Shown piece after piece: positions 44,721 through 54,369 of a DNA stretch of 64,000 bases (positions within the stretch are counted from its first letter, which is position 1; each line of letters begins with the position of its first letter). The stretch covers positions 1 through 64,000 of the forward strand of contig NZ_NRRS01000008.1 of NCBI RefSeq assembly GCF_016583795.1, in the 5' to 3' direction. This DNA is from Rhabdochromatium marinum (GTDB lineage: Bacteria; Pseudomonadota; Gammaproteobacteria; Chromatiales; Chromatiaceae). Under the pieces are notes generated by a model. The model ran no database searches and had not been told where the DNA came from. It worked only from the letters and a program-made list of their open reading frames with translations. A program made the position numbers and the translations under genes.

Positions 44721-45044
44721 ATGACGACCGACCAACCGACACCTTCGGCGGACCCCCTGGTTTTTGATGGCGAAATGACCATCTACAGCGCCACGGCCAA
44801 CTTCCAGCGCCTGCGGGAGCGGATTGGCAAGCGCCTGCCCATTCAAATTGACCTGTCCGCTGTCACGGAAATCGACAGTTCCGGACTGCAACTCTTGCTC
44901 TATGCCCGCGCCGAAGCCGATGACAACGGACTTGACTTTTCCCTGGCCGGGCTGAGTGAGTCCGTCACTGACGTGTTTAATCTGCTGTACCTGAACCGCA
45001 CGTTCGGGATCAGCTCCGCCACCCAGCCGGAGACAAGCGCATGA
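44721..45044 (+). CDS. STAS-domain protein, upstream of cheA
   Basis: 107 residues from ATG 44721 (GGAG nine bases before it); an in-frame GTG 39 bp upstream is less likely. A SpoIIAA-like STAS fold is shown by FDGEMTIYSATANFQRL, IDLSAVTEIDSSGLQLLLYARAEA with the candidate phospho-Ser in DSSG, and VFNLLYLNRTFGI. STAS proteins of this type are anti-sigma antagonists or chemotaxis-linked partners. The stop overlaps the cheA start (ATGA), so the two are made together. Its target is unknown; CheA phosphorylation or a separate kinase could switch the Ser. Confidence 0.85.
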   Translation: MTTDQPTPSADPLVFDGEMTIYSATANFQRLRERIGKRLPIQIDLSAVTEIDSSGLQLLLYARAEADDNGLDFSLAGLSESVTDVFNLLYLNRTFGISSATQPETSA

Positions 45045-47281
45045 ATATGGATGCTGCCCGGCAGGCTTTTGTCGAAGAAGTCGCTGAACTCCTGCAATCC
45101 ATGGAGGACGCGCTCTTCGCACTCGAGTCCAGCCCCGATGATACGGAGTCGCTGAACGCGGTTTTCCGCGCCATGCACACCATCAAGGGCACGGGTGGTG
45201 TCTTTGGCTATACACCAATCGTCAATTTTACCCATGAGATTGAATCGGTCATGGAGGAAGTTCGCTCCGGACGCGAACCTATGACCGAGCAACTCGTCGG
45301 CATTCTGTTCGAGTGCCGCGATCACACCGGTAACTTGGTTGAAGCCATTGTCGCCAACGACAGCGACGAGAACCTGGACCTGGATCCAGAGCTGCTCAAG
45401 GCCGGTCAGCAGCTGGTTGACAAGCTGATTGCACGCAATACCGGCGGCACAGGTGGAGCCTCCGCCGCCCCGGCTGATGCCCAGGCAGCCGCAGCGGACA
45501 ATGACAGCAATCAACCCAAATATCTGCCGGTCGCCAGTGATGCCTGGATTATTGGCCTGGATTTCGGCCCCGACGCCTTCCGCAACGGCATGGACCCGTT
45601 GTCCTTCCTGCGTTATCTGGCCTCGCTGGGCACCATCGTTGATGTCGCCACCATTCCCATTTGGCCGCACAACCATGACGACTTCGATCCTGAAAGCTGC
45701 TACCTGAGTTTCCGCATCAGCTTCCGCAGCGATGCCGACAAAAAAACCATTGCGGATGTGTTCAACTTCGCCGAGGACGACTGCAACATCCGCATCCTCG
45801 CCCCCGAGTCAGCCCAGGAAAAATATCTCGAACTCCTGCAACGCTTGCCCGATGATCACATCACCCGCATTGGCGAGATGCTGGTCGAGGTCGGAGCCCT
45901 GACACCGCAAGAGTTATCCCGGGCACTGAACTCGCAGGAAGTCACAACAGACCTGGACACCGAGGAAGACGCGGCCACCAAGAAACGACGCCTGGGCGAG
46001 ATTCTGGTTGAACAGGGCTCGGTTAAACCGGCGCTCATGGAGCAGGCGGTCAAAACTCAGGAGGCTGCGCGCAAGCGCCTGGACGAAAACCGCTTTATCC
46101 GCGTCGATGCCGAGCGGCTTGGTCATCTGATCAATCTGGTCGGCGAACTAGTCACCAGCAGCGCTGCCATTCGGGTGATGGTCGAGCGCGCCGGTATTGA
46201 GGACATGAACGAGGTCGTCGATGGCGTCGATTACCTGGTCGAGGAAATTCGCGACAACGCCTTGCAACTGCGCATGGTACCGATCGGCGACAGCCTGTCG
46301 CGCTTCCGCCGCGTGGTGCGCGACTCCAGCAAAGAGCTGGGCAAGCAGATCGACCTGGTCATCACCGGCGGCGAGACTGAACTCGACAAAACGCTGATCG
46401 AAAAAATCACCGACCCCCTCACCCACCTGATTCGCAACGCCATTGATCACGCGATTGAAACACCCGAGGAGCGCCAGCGCATTGGCAAACCAACCACTGG
46501 TACCGTCCTGTGCAACGCCTTCCATGATTCGGGCCATATCGTCATTGAGATCAAGGACGACGGTGCAGGATTGGATGCCGATCGCATTCGCGCCAAGGCC
46601 GAGGCCAAGGGGCTGGTTAAGTCCGAAGATGTGCTCAGCCACGAAGAAACCCTGCGCCTGATCTTCGAGCCGGGTCTGTCCACCAAGGATACCGCCAGCA
46701 ATCTGTCCGGTCGCGGGGTGGGCATGGACGTGGTGCGGCGCAACATTGAGGCGCTGCGCGGCTCGGTGGAACTCGAAAGTGAGCGAGGTCAGGGCACCAA
46801 GGTCACCATCATCCTGCCACTGACGCTGGCGATTATTGACGGCTTCCTGGTGGGAGCCGGCCAGGAGCAGTACGTCATTCCCTTATCCCAGGTATCAGAA
46901 TGCGTCGAGGTCAATCCAACCGACACCAGCAACCGCAATGGCGAACACTACGTCAACCTGCGCGGTGAAGTGCTGCCCTTCATCCGGCTGACTGAGCTGT
47001 TTCGCAGCTACAATGACGAGAACAAATCCTCACGCGAAAGCCTGGTGGTGGTGCGTTTTGGGCACCACAAGCTGGGTTTGGTGGTGGATACCCTGCTCGG
47101 TGAACTGCAAACCGTCATCAAACCGCTGGGTAGCCTGTTTGAAAACCTTCAGGGCGTTGCTGGAGCAACCATTCTTGGTACCGGAGACATCGCGCTGATT
47201 CTGGATGTCAGCGAACTGGCCACTATCGGTCAAACACATCGGCGGGCCAGCAGTCAGTATGATTACGCCAGCCCTCAGTAA
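45041..47281 (+). CDS. cheA: Chemotaxis histidine kinase CheA with MshEN-like repeats
   Basis: 746 residues. The N-terminal Hpt domain carries the phospho-His (~46) in AMHTIKGTGGV. A middle region (~165-270) is unlike the usual P2 CheY-binding domain. Then two 24-residue motifs at 276-299 (RIGEMLVEV...) and 317-340 (RLGEILVEQ...) matching the MshEN cyclic-di-GMP pattern. P3 dimerisation (RLGHLINLVGELV), the HATPase (HLIRNAIDHA, DDGAGLD, GRGVGMDVVRRN) and the C-terminal CheW-like P5 (FLVGAGQEQYVIPLS) are all intact. Downstream mcp, cheW, cheR, cheD and cheB complete the pathway. Confidence 0.95.
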   Translation: MNMDAARQAFVEEVAELLQSMEDALFALESSPDDTESLNAVFRAMHTIKGTGGVFGYTPIVNFTHEIESVMEEVRSGREPMTEQLVGILFECRDHTGNLVEAIVANDSDENLDLDPELLKAGQQLVDKLIARNTGGTGGASAAPADAQAAAADNDSNQPKYLPVASDAWIIGLDFGPDAFRNGMDPLSFLRYLASLGTIVDVATIPIWPHNHDDFDPESCYLSFRISFRSDADKKTIADVFNFAEDDCNIRILAPESAQEKYLELLQRLPDDHITRIGEMLVEVGALTPQELSRALNSQEVTTDLDTEEDAATKKRRLGEILVEQGSVKPALMEQAVKTQEAARKRLDENRFIRVDAERLGHLINLVGELVTSSAAIRVMVERAGIEDMNEVVDGVDYLVEEIRDNALQLRMVPIGDSLSRFRRVVRDSSKELGKQIDLVITGGETELDKTLIEKITDPLTHLIRNAIDHAIETPEERQRIGKPTTGTVLCNAFHDSGHIVIEIKDDGAGLDADRIRAKAEAKGLVKSEDVLSHEETLRLIFEPGLSTKDTASNLSGRGVGMDVVRRNIEALRGSVELESERGQGTKVTIILPLTLAIIDGFLVGAGQEQYVIPLSQVSECVEVNPTDTSNRNGEHYVNLRGEVLPFIRLTELFRSYNDENKSSRESLVVVRFGHHKLGLVVDTLLGELQTVIKPLGSLFENLQGVAGATILGTGDIALILDVSELATIGQTHRRASSQYDYASPQ

Positions 47282-47353
47282 GCCTGATCGAGCCTGTCCA
47301 CCCTTAGATTTAATTGATCTATCTTGTCATCTCTGCTAGAGCTGGAGAATTCA

Positions 47354-49315
47354 ATGCTTAGCTCCCTGACCATGGCCAAAAAACTGATGCTCGGTTTCGG
47401 TGTCGTGCTGGTACTGTTGCTGATTGTCGGAAGCTTTGCTTTCGTAACGATTAATCAGGCCTCAACCGATTTCGTCAGCTACCGCAACAAGTCCCGCAAA
47501 GCCAATCTGATGAGCCAACTGCAAGTGGCCATGCTGATGAGCCGCATGAATGTTAAAGACTTTCTGAGCACCAGGGGCAGCGACAAGGCTCGCGCCGAGT
47601 TCCGCCAATACGCACAGCAAACCAAGCAGCTGCTTGATACCGCCGAGTCGCAAATCACCAATCCGCAACGCAGTGCCCAGGCTCGCGAAGCTCAAGCGCA
47701 AATTGACAAGTACATCACGACCTTCAATGCGGTTGAAGATGAGATGGACAACCGCAACCGCTTAGCTGACGAGATTCTGCCCCAGATCGGTAGCAAAATC
47801 GAACAGGGTCTGACGGAAATTTTTACCACGGCACTCCGCGACGGCGACCCGGACTCGGCAAACGACGCAGCGGTCGCTTTGCGTCAAATCCTGCTGTCTC
47901 GCGTGTATGTCATGAAGTTTATCGATGACAACCTGAAGGAAAACGAGGACCGCGTTCGTCAGGAAATGGATAGCGCCACCGACAGTTTCGACACCCTTGA
48001 CCGTGGCCTGCAAAATCCCAATCGACGGCGCATTCTGGTCGAGGTGCGCAACTTCAGTCAGGAATACATCAGCAGTTTTAACAGCCTCGTTGAAACCATT
48101 AACACCCGCAATGATCACGTCTCTAATACACTCAACAAGCTAGGTCCGGCATTCGCCGATCTGCTTGACGAGATTAAGCTGTCCTATATTAAGGAACAAG
48201 ACGAACTGGGTCCGAAACTACAAGCCGCTAACGAGCGCGCGGTTTTGATCATCTCGGTGCTCTCAAGCATTGCGGTTCTCTTTGGCGTGATTATCGCTTG
48301 GCTGATCATCCGCGGCGTCATGGCCCAGCTGGGCAAGGATCCTGGCATCATCGCCGATGTTACCAGGCGCGTGGCCAAAGGTGACCTGGGCATCGAGTTC
48401 GACCAGCAAGGCATGCGTGGCGTTTACTCCGACATGCACGTTATGGTCCAGCAGCTCCAGCAGATCGTTGGGGAGGTGCGGGTCGGCGCCGACAATCTCA
48501 GCTCGGCCTCCAACGAAGTCAGCTCCACTGCCCAGGCCCTGAGCCAGAGTGCCACGGAGCAAGCCGCCAGCGTCGAGGAGACCACGGCCAGCATCGAACA
48601 GCTCAATGCCTCGGTGCAGCAGAACACCGAAAACGCGCGCGTCACCAACGGCATCGCCAAAAGCTCCGCCGAAGAAGCCCGCCAGGGGGGCGAGTCGGTC
48701 ACGCGCACGGTCGCGGCCATGAAGGAAATCGCCAGCAAGATTGGCATGATCGAGGAGATCGCTTACAAGACCAATCTGCTCGCCCTCAATGCCGCCATTG
48801 AGGCCGCTCGTGCGGGAGAACACGGCAAAGGCTTCACCGTAGTCGCTGCCGAGGTACGCAAACTGGCTGAGAACAGCGGCGTCACGGCGCAGGAAATCAA
48901 CCAGCTCGCCACCAACAGCGTCTCCATCGCCGAGGAGGCCGGACGGGTGCTGGAGCAGATGGTGCCCAATATCGTCAAGACCGCCGATTTGGTCGAGGAA
49001 ATTACCGCCGCCTCCGGCGAGCAAGCCTCGGGCATCGGCCAGATCAACGATGCCATGGGTCAGCTCGACAAGGCCACGCAGCAAAATGCCTCCTCGTCTG
49101 AGGAACTGGCCGCCACCGCCGAGGAACTCAGTGGTCAGGCCGCCCAACTGCAAGAAACCATGGCCTTTTTCAAACTCGCTGGCAGCAAGCGCGCTGGCCC
49201 GGCGGGCAAAAAAGCACCTGCGCCCAAACCAAAACCAGCGCCGGCTCCGCGTGGCGATGACGGCTTCTCGTCCGGCGACGAGGATTTTGACTCACAGGAC
49301 TTTGAACGCTTCTAG
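47354..49315 (+). CDS. mcp: Methyl-accepting chemotaxis protein with CheR-tether-like C terminus
   Basis: 653 residues from ATG 47354 (GGAG six bases before); an in-frame TTG 30 bp upstream is rejected. TM1 ([21 protein letters not shown]), a helical periplasmic sensor of ~270 residues, TM2 ([25 protein letters not shown]), a HAMP domain, and the signalling hairpin with its conserved tip [32 protein letters not shown] flexible Lys/Pro linker ends DFERF, fitting the x-aromatic-x-x-aromatic CheR/CheB docking pentapeptide. Located between cheA and cheW. The ligand is unknown. Confidence 0.95.
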   Translation: MLSSLTMAKKLMLGFGVVLVLLLIVGSFAFVTINQASTDFVSYRNKSRKANLMSQLQVAMLMSRMNVKDFLSTRGSDKARAEFRQYAQQTKQLLDTAESQITNPQRSAQAREAQAQIDKYITTFNAVEDEMDNRNRLADEILPQIGSKIEQGLTEIFTTALRDGDPDSANDAAVALRQILLSRVYVMKFIDDNLKENEDRVRQEMDSATDSFDTLDRGLQNPNRRRILVEVRNFSQEYISSFNSLVETINTRNDHVSNTLNKLGPAFADLLDEIKLSYIKEQDELGPKLQAANERAVLIISVLSSIAVLFGVIIAWLIIRGVMAQLGKDPGIIADVTRRVAKGDLGIEFDQQGMRGVYSDMHVMVQQLQQIVGEVRVGADNLSSASNEVSSTAQALSQSATEQAASVEETTASIEQLNASVQQNTENARVTNGIAKSSAEEARQGGESVTRTVAAMKEIASKIGMIEEIAYKTNLLALNAAIEAARAGEHGKGFTVVAAEVRKLAENSGVTAQEINQLATNSVSIAEEAGRVLEQMVPNIVKTADLVEEITAASGEQASGIGQINDAMGQLDKATQQNASSSEELAATAEELSGQAAQLQETMAFFKLAGSKRAGPAGKKAPAPKPKPAPAPRGDDGFSSGDEDFDSQDFERF

Positions 49316-49327
49316 GCGGAGAATCCG

Positions 49328-49882
49328 ATGGCAGAGGCTACGGCAACAACGACGACGGCAACCAGTCTGACTGAAATCTCCGAAGACTCCGCTCAGTATC
49401 TGACCTTTTCGGTTGTCCACGAGCGACTGGCGATGTCAATCAACGCCGTGCAGGAGATCATTGAAACACCAAAGATCACTCAGGTGCCCATGACGCCTGC
49501 TTATATTCGCGGCGTGATTAACCTGCGCGGCAATGTGGTCCCCGTGGTTGACCTCGGTGCCCGTCTGAATCGCGGTGCGCTGGCGCTGTCTAAGCGCAGC
49601 TGCATCGTGCTGGTCGAAGTGAAGTCACAGCATAACTCGCATGTGCTCGGTATGTTGGTCGATGAGGTGAAAAATATCCTCGAGATTCCCCGCGACGATG
49701 TCAAACCCGCACCCGAGTTCGGTTCAGAGATTCGCACCGATTTCATTGAAGCCATGGGGCGGGTCAATGATGTTTTTGTGATCATCCTGGCCATCGATAA
49801 CGTCCTGTCGATACAGGAATTGGCCACGCTGAAAGCCATCACCGAACGCGTCAACCCGGATGGCCCGAATGTGGGGAAATGA
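49328..49882 (+). CDS. cheW: Chemotaxis coupling protein CheW
   Basis: 184 residues. CheW fold with QYLTFSVVHERLAMSINAVQEIIETPKITQVP, YIRGVINLRGNVVPVVDLGARL and DEVKNILEIPRDDVKPAPEFG. It bridges CheA and the receptor. A low-complexity Ala/Thr start comes before the domain. SD GGCGGAG lies six bases before the start; the stop is 23 bp inside the cheR frame. Confidence 0.95.
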   Translation: MAEATATTTTATSLTEISEDSAQYLTFSVVHERLAMSINAVQEIIETPKITQVPMTPAYIRGVINLRGNVVPVVDLGARLNRGALALSKRSCIVLVEVKSQHNSHVLGMLVDEVKNILEIPRDDVKPAPEFGSEIRTDFIEAMGRVNDVFVIILAIDNVLSIQELATLKAITERVNPDGPNVGK

Positions 49883-50735
49883 TCGCAAGTCAGTTGACAC
49901 ACCGAACCCGGCAATTGAGGCACTGACAGAACTTGATCCAATCTCAGACAAGGCCTTCGAGCGGTTTCGACACTTTATCTACGAAAAAGCCGGCATCAAC
50001 CTGGCGCCACACAAACGCCAGCTGGTCAGCTCGCGCCTGCAAAAGCGGCTGCGCCACTACGGCATGCGCAGCTATGACACTTACATCGACCTAATCTCCC
50101 AGCCCGGCAAGGAGGCCGAGCGTCAGCATCTTGTCGACCTCCTGACCACCAACGAAACCTATTTCTATCGCGAGCCGGCACACTTTGACTATCTGCGGGC
50201 CAAGATCCTGCCTCAGTATCGAGGCCGGCCATTACACGTCTGGAGTGCGGCCTGCTCGACTGGCGAGGAAGTCTACACCCTCGCCATGGTCTTAGCCGAG
50301 AGCATCGGACGCGGTGACTGGAACGTGCTCGGCTCCGACATCAACACCCAAGTGGTCTCGACAGCCCGACTCGGCATTTATCCGTTGGAGCAGGCCAAGG
50401 GACTGCCGCGCGAGTGGCTGTCGCAGTACTGCCTGAAAGGAGTGCGCAGCCAGGCGGGCAAACTGCTGATCAACCCCAAGCTCAAGGCTCGTACCCGCTT
50501 TGAGGAACGCAACCTGAAAAAGCCCCGCGAAGATGGCCGGCAGTTCGAGATTGTTTTTTTGCGCAATGTACTTATTTATTTTGATATCCCCACCAAGCAG
50601 TTGGTATTAAACTGTTTGAGTCGCTCCATCGCACCGGGTGGATATCTGTTTATCAGTCACGTTGAATCCTTGCACGGCATTACCACCGATTTGACCACCA
50701 TCGGCCCGTCAATTTTTCGTAAACCGCTGCGGTAG
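49860..50735 (+). CDS. cheR: Chemotaxis methyltransferase CheR
   Basis: 291 residues. N-domain (FERFRHFIYEKAGINLAPHKRQLVSSRLQKRLR) and an SAM-binding domain (VWSAACSTGEEVYTLAMVLAE, VLGSDINTQVVSTARLGIYP, FLRNVLIYFD). It methylates receptor glutamates for adaptation. It overlaps cheW by 23 bp; ATG 49869 is an alternative start. Its likely receptor, the upstream Mcp, carries a docking-like tail. Confidence 0.95.
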   Translation: MARMWGNDRKSVDTPNPAIEALTELDPISDKAFERFRHFIYEKAGINLAPHKRQLVSSRLQKRLRHYGMRSYDTYIDLISQPGKEAERQHLVDLLTTNETYFYREPAHFDYLRAKILPQYRGRPLHVWSAACSTGEEVYTLAMVLAESIGRGDWNVLGSDINTQVVSTARLGIYPLEQAKGLPREWLSQYCLKGVRSQAGKLLINPKLKARTRFEERNLKKPREDGRQFEIVFLRNVLIYFDIPTKQLVLNCLSRSIAPGGYLFISHVESLHGITTDLTTIGPSIFRKPLR

Positions 50736-50760
50736 CTCCGTTTCAGAATCCTCGCCCCGC

Positions 50761-51366
50761 ATGAACGCTGTAACACAAGCGCACAAGCCTATTGAAAAGC
50801 GTGTCATTCACGCCGGGGAGCACCATGTCTCGCGCAACCCCATTATCCTGTCAACGCTGCTCGGTTCCTGCGTTTCGGTCTGCCTGTACGATCCCGTGAC
50901 CCGCGTGGTCGGCATGAATCATTTTCTGCTGGCCACCCGCCACCCCAGCCAGGATCCGGTGCTCGCCTCGGATGCCGGACGCTATGGTTTGGGCGCGATG
51001 GAACTGTTGATTAACGACATGCTGAAACTCGGTGCGCGGCGCGCCAATCTGCGCGCCAAGGCCTTTGGCGGCGGCAATGTGCTGGCCACCCGCTTGAACG
51101 AACTGCCGGACCGCTTCAGTATCGGAAAAATCAACATTGACTTCGTGCAACGCTTTCTAGCCCAGGATCGTATCCCCTTGGTGGCTCAGGATTTTGGCGG
51201 CACCATGGGCCGACAAATCCGTTTTGAAAGCAACGATTTCTCGGTCTACCTCCGACGCATCCCCATCAAGCGCACCAGCAGCATCCTCACGAATGAAAAA
51301 CGCTACTTTGACAAGGAACTTAAACAACAAAAAGCGCCACGCAGCAACAGTGTCGAGTTCTGGTAG
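50761..51366 (+). CDS. cheD: Chemoreceptor glutamine deamidase CheD
   Basis: 201 residues. CheD landmarks: LGSCVSVCLYDP with the nucleophilic Cys, GMNHFLLATR with the partner His, AMELLINDMLKLGARRANLRAKAFGGGNV, and the C-terminal strand. It deamidates receptor Gln and, with CheC in other bacteria, tunes CheY-P. The presence of CheD without CheC or CheZ in this operon leaves the phosphatase route open. Confidence 0.94.
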   Translation: MNAVTQAHKPIEKRVIHAGEHHVSRNPIILSTLLGSCVSVCLYDPVTRVVGMNHFLLATRHPSQDPVLASDAGRYGLGAMELLINDMLKLGARRANLRAKAFGGGNVLATRLNELPDRFSIGKINIDFVQRFLAQDRIPLVAQDFGGTMGRQIRFESNDFSVYLRRIPIKRTSSILTNEKRYFDKELKQQKAPRSNSVEFW

Positions 51367-51426
51367 GCCGGCTCGGCCGCGCCGGTTCCAGCACCGCCAG
51401 GGATCGGCGCCGGGAGCCACCTTGTC

Positions 51427-52542
51427 ATGACCATCAAGGTATTTATCGTTGACGATTCCGCCGTCGTCCGGCAGGTGTTAACCGAGCAGCTCAATTCCTT
51501 CAGTGGTATCGAGGTGATAGGGTCAGCGCGTGACCCCATTTTCGCGCACAAAGCGTTTGAAAAAGGCTGGCCTGATGTCATCGTGCTGGATATCGAAATG
51601 CCGCGCATGGATGGATTAACCTTCCTGCGTCAGCTGATGAAGGAGCACCCCACTCCGGTCATTATCTGCTCCACTCTGACCGAAAAAGGCGCCGAGATCA
51701 CCATGCAGGCCATGAGCGCCGGCGCGGTTGACATCATCACCAAGCCCAAGGTGGGATTACGGCAGTTTTTTGAAGAATCCAAAACCTTGCTGGGCGATGC
51801 GATTCGCGGTGCGGGCCATGCCCGCATGGAGAAAGTTCCACGGCCAGGCGTTACAGCAGCGCCCTCCTCCGCTTTCAAGTCAACGCCCAAGCTGGCCGCT
51901 GATTCCGTGGTGGCCGAGCGCGGCTTTAAGCCCCTGGCCACCACAACCGACCGCGTCATCGCCATTGGAACCTCCACCGGCGGCACCCAGGCGCTTGAGT
52001 ATGTGCTCACACGCTTACCGCGCACGGCTCCCGGCATTGTCGTTGTGCAGCACATGCCCGGACAGTTCACTGCCGCCTTTGCCGAGCGCCTCGACGGCCT
52101 CTGTCAGGTGCAGGTGCGAGAAGCCAAGAGCGGTGATCGCGTACTGCCTGGACTGGCGCTCATTGCACCGGGCACCTCGCACATGCTGCTGCGGCGCAGC
52201 GGCGCGCAGTATCTGGTGGAAGTCAAAGGAGGCCCCTTGGTCAGCCGGCACCGGCCCTCGGTCGATGTGTTATTTCGCTCCACCGCCCAGTCCGCCGGCC
52301 CCAATGCCATCGGCATCATCATGACCGGCATGGGTGATGACGGCGCCCGCGGCCTGCTGGAAATGCACCAGGCCGGCGCCCTGACCATCGCGCAGAACGA
52401 AGCCAGCTGCGTGGTCTATGGCATGCCCAAGGAAGCGGTCAAACTCGGTGGTGTCGATAACATCGTTGACATCTCCGCCATCCCCGGAATCATCACCCAA
52501 GCCCCATCGCGAGCCGCCTTTCGCCATCACGCCGGTCGCTAA
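51427..52542 (+). CDS. cheB: Chemotaxis methylesterase CheB (receiver + esterase)
   Basis: 371 residues. Receiver domain ([27 protein letters not shown] with the phospho-Asp, [16 protein letters not shown]), a linker, and the catalytic domain with Ser in [10 protein letters not shown], His in [16 protein letters not shown] and Asp in [10 protein letters not shown]. It removes receptor methyl groups when phosphorylated by CheA. Last gene of the operon; it converges on the EAL gene with a 45-bp gap. Confidence 0.96.
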   Translation: MTIKVFIVDDSAVVRQVLTEQLNSFSGIEVIGSARDPIFAHKAFEKGWPDVIVLDIEMPRMDGLTFLRQLMKEHPTPVIICSTLTEKGAEITMQAMSAGAVDIITKPKVGLRQFFEESKTLLGDAIRGAGHARMEKVPRPGVTAAPSSAFKSTPKLAADSVVAERGFKPLATTTDRVIAIGTSTGGTQALEYVLTRLPRTAPGIVVVQHMPGQFTAAFAERLDGLCQVQVREAKSGDRVLPGLALIAPGTSHMLLRRSGAQYLVEVKGGPLVSRHRPSVDVLFRSTAQSAGPNAIGIIMTGMGDDGARGLLEMHQAGALTIAQNEASCVVYGMPKEAVKLGGVDNIVDISAIPGIITQAPSRAAFRHHAGR

Positions 52543-52587
52543 AACGCCAAGCCACTGCAATCAATTCAAGCTGTCAGGCTCTCAAAC

Positions 52588-54258
52588 TCAGGGTTTCAGT
52601 GGCATGTGCCCCTGCCGCAGTAGGTGAGCGAATTCTTCGGCGGTAACGGGGCGGCTGTAATAATAGCCCTGAGCCGTTGTGCAACCGTGGCGGCGCAGGA
52701 ATTCGATGTGCTCGGCGGTTTCCGTGCCCTCGGCGACGATGTCCAGCTCAAGTCCGCGTGACAGGGCAATGATGGAGCGGGTGATTTCGGCTGTGCTTTG
52801 CGCATGCTCAATGTCGCGAATAAAGGCACGATCAATTTTGAGTGTGGTGATGGGGAACTTGGCCAGGTAGCTCAGGCTGGAGTAGCCAGTGCCGAAGTCG
52901 TCAATCGCGATGTGCAGGCCCAAATCGCGCATTCGCCACAGGTCGGCGGCCACCCGATCGGGATTACTGACCATCAGGCTCTCGGTGATTTCGATCTCCA
53001 GAAACTCGGCCGGGAGTCCGGTCTCGCGCAGGATGGTCTCGATATTTTCCACGAGATCGGACGCGCGAAACTGGGGAGCCGCCATGTTCACAGAAACGCG
53101 CACGATCGCCAAGCCCTCAGCCTGCCAGCGGGCGTTATCAATGCAGACTCTGCGCAGCACCCAGTCACCAATGGGGCCGATTAGGCCGCTATCTTCGGCA
53201 ACCGGAATAAAATCAGCTGGTGACACCATGCCTTGAGTGGGATGATTCCAACGAATTAACGCTTCGGCACCAACAATTTGGTTCGTTTCGATATTGACCT
53301 TGGGCTGATAGTAAACCGCGAACTGTTTCTGTGCCAAAGCGATGCGCAGATCGCTTTCCAGGCGAATGCGCTGCTCGGCGCGAGTATTCATCTGGCTACA
53401 GAAAAACTGATAGTTGTTGCCGCCAGCCTGTTTGGCATGCTGCATGGCGCTGGCTGAGGCTTTCAACAGATAGTCGCGGTCATCGCCATCGTTTGGAAAC
53501 AGGCTGATGCCAATACTCACTGAGAGGCTTAGCTGCTGGCCGGCAACATCAATGACGCCAGTCAGCGCCTTGAGCAACTTTTCGGCGATTTTAACCGCGT
53601 CTTCTTGAGCTGCGATCTGCATAGTCAACGCAAAACGGTCGCTGCCCAGCCGCCCGAGCGAATCACTGCGCCGAATACTGTCGAGCAGACGCTTGGCGAT
53701 AGCCTGAATGGCCTGATCGCCGGCGGCATAGCCCAGGCCGTCATTGATGCGGCTGAGCTGATCAACCCCCAGGGTCAGCACGGCGACACCACGCTGTACC
53801 CGCTGAGCGGCAATCAGGGCCTGCTCCAAACGATCAAACAGCAGTGTTTGGCTGGGCAGCTGAGTGAGTGGATCCAGATGGGAGCTGGCAGTGTCCGCCG
53901 CAGCCTGGCTATCGGGCAGATCGAGCCGGGCAAGCCGGTAACGCACACCCGTACTAAGGGTTTCGCGCAACTCCAGGGTGCAGCGCAGTGGCTGACCGGT
54001 GGCGGTGGGCAGTTGCAGGGAACCGCGCCAAGCACCGTTGGCAGCCAGGCTGTCTTCAAGTGCCTGCAGGCACGCCGAGTCGTTACTTTGAGTCAGCCAC
54101 TCTGTTAGGGTTTTTTCCTGCAACTGGCTGGCGGTCAGTCCGGTCAGATGCTCGAATCCTGGGGTGACGCGAATGATGCGATCAGCCGCCGCTTCGATCA
54201 TCGCCCCTGTGGCCATTAATTCGAGCGCGAGATCGAGCAGTGCCTGGTCGTCTGTCAT
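52588..54258 (-). CDS. PAS-GGDEF(degenerate)-EAL cyclic-di-GMP phosphodiesterase
   Basis: 556 residues from ATG 54258. An N-terminal PAS sensor (~10-115) precedes a GGDEF-like domain whose active site reads LGSDRF instead of GGDEF, so cyclase activity is unlikely; it may bind GTP as a regulator. The EAL domain keeps EALIRW, SVNMAA, EITES, DDFGTGYSSL, KIDRAF and AEGTET, all needed for hydrolysis of c-di-GMP. No membrane helix, so probably cytoplasmic. A GTG start 33 bp further upstream is less likely. It converges on the end of the chemotaxis operon. Confidence 0.9.
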   Translation of the reverse strand: MTDDQALLDLALELMATGAMIEAAADRIIRVTPGFEHLTGLTASQLQEKTLTEWLTQSNDSACLQALEDSLAANGAWRGSLQLPTATGQPLRCTLELRETLSTGVRYRLARLDLPDSQAAADTASSHLDPLTQLPSQTLLFDRLEQALIAAQRVQRGVAVLTLGVDQLSRINDGLGYAAGDQAIQAIAKRLLDSIRRSDSLGRLGSDRFALTMQIAAQEDAVKIAEKLLKALTGVIDVAGQQLSLSVSIGISLFPNDGDDRDYLLKASASAMQHAKQAGGNNYQFFCSQMNTRAEQRIRLESDLRIALAQKQFAVYYQPKVNIETNQIVGAEALIRWNHPTQGMVSPADFIPVAEDSGLIGPIGDWVLRRVCIDNARWQAEGLAIVRVSVNMAAPQFRASDLVENIETILRETGLPAEFLEIEITESLMVSNPDRVAADLWRMRDLGLHIAIDDFGTGYSSLSYLAKFPITTLKIDRAFIRDIEHAQSTAEITRSIIALSRGLELDIVAEGTETAEHIEFLRRHGCTTAQGYYYSRPVTAEEFAHLLRQGHMPLKP

Positions 54259-54369
54259 GGCCTTGGGTATCTTGGCTGGGCTAAAAAACACTAAGCATAG
54301 GCACTACAGAGCCGCTTGAACAGACGCTTTTTTCAAGGAATAACAGCGGGCGTCCTTGCCCGGTGGAAT

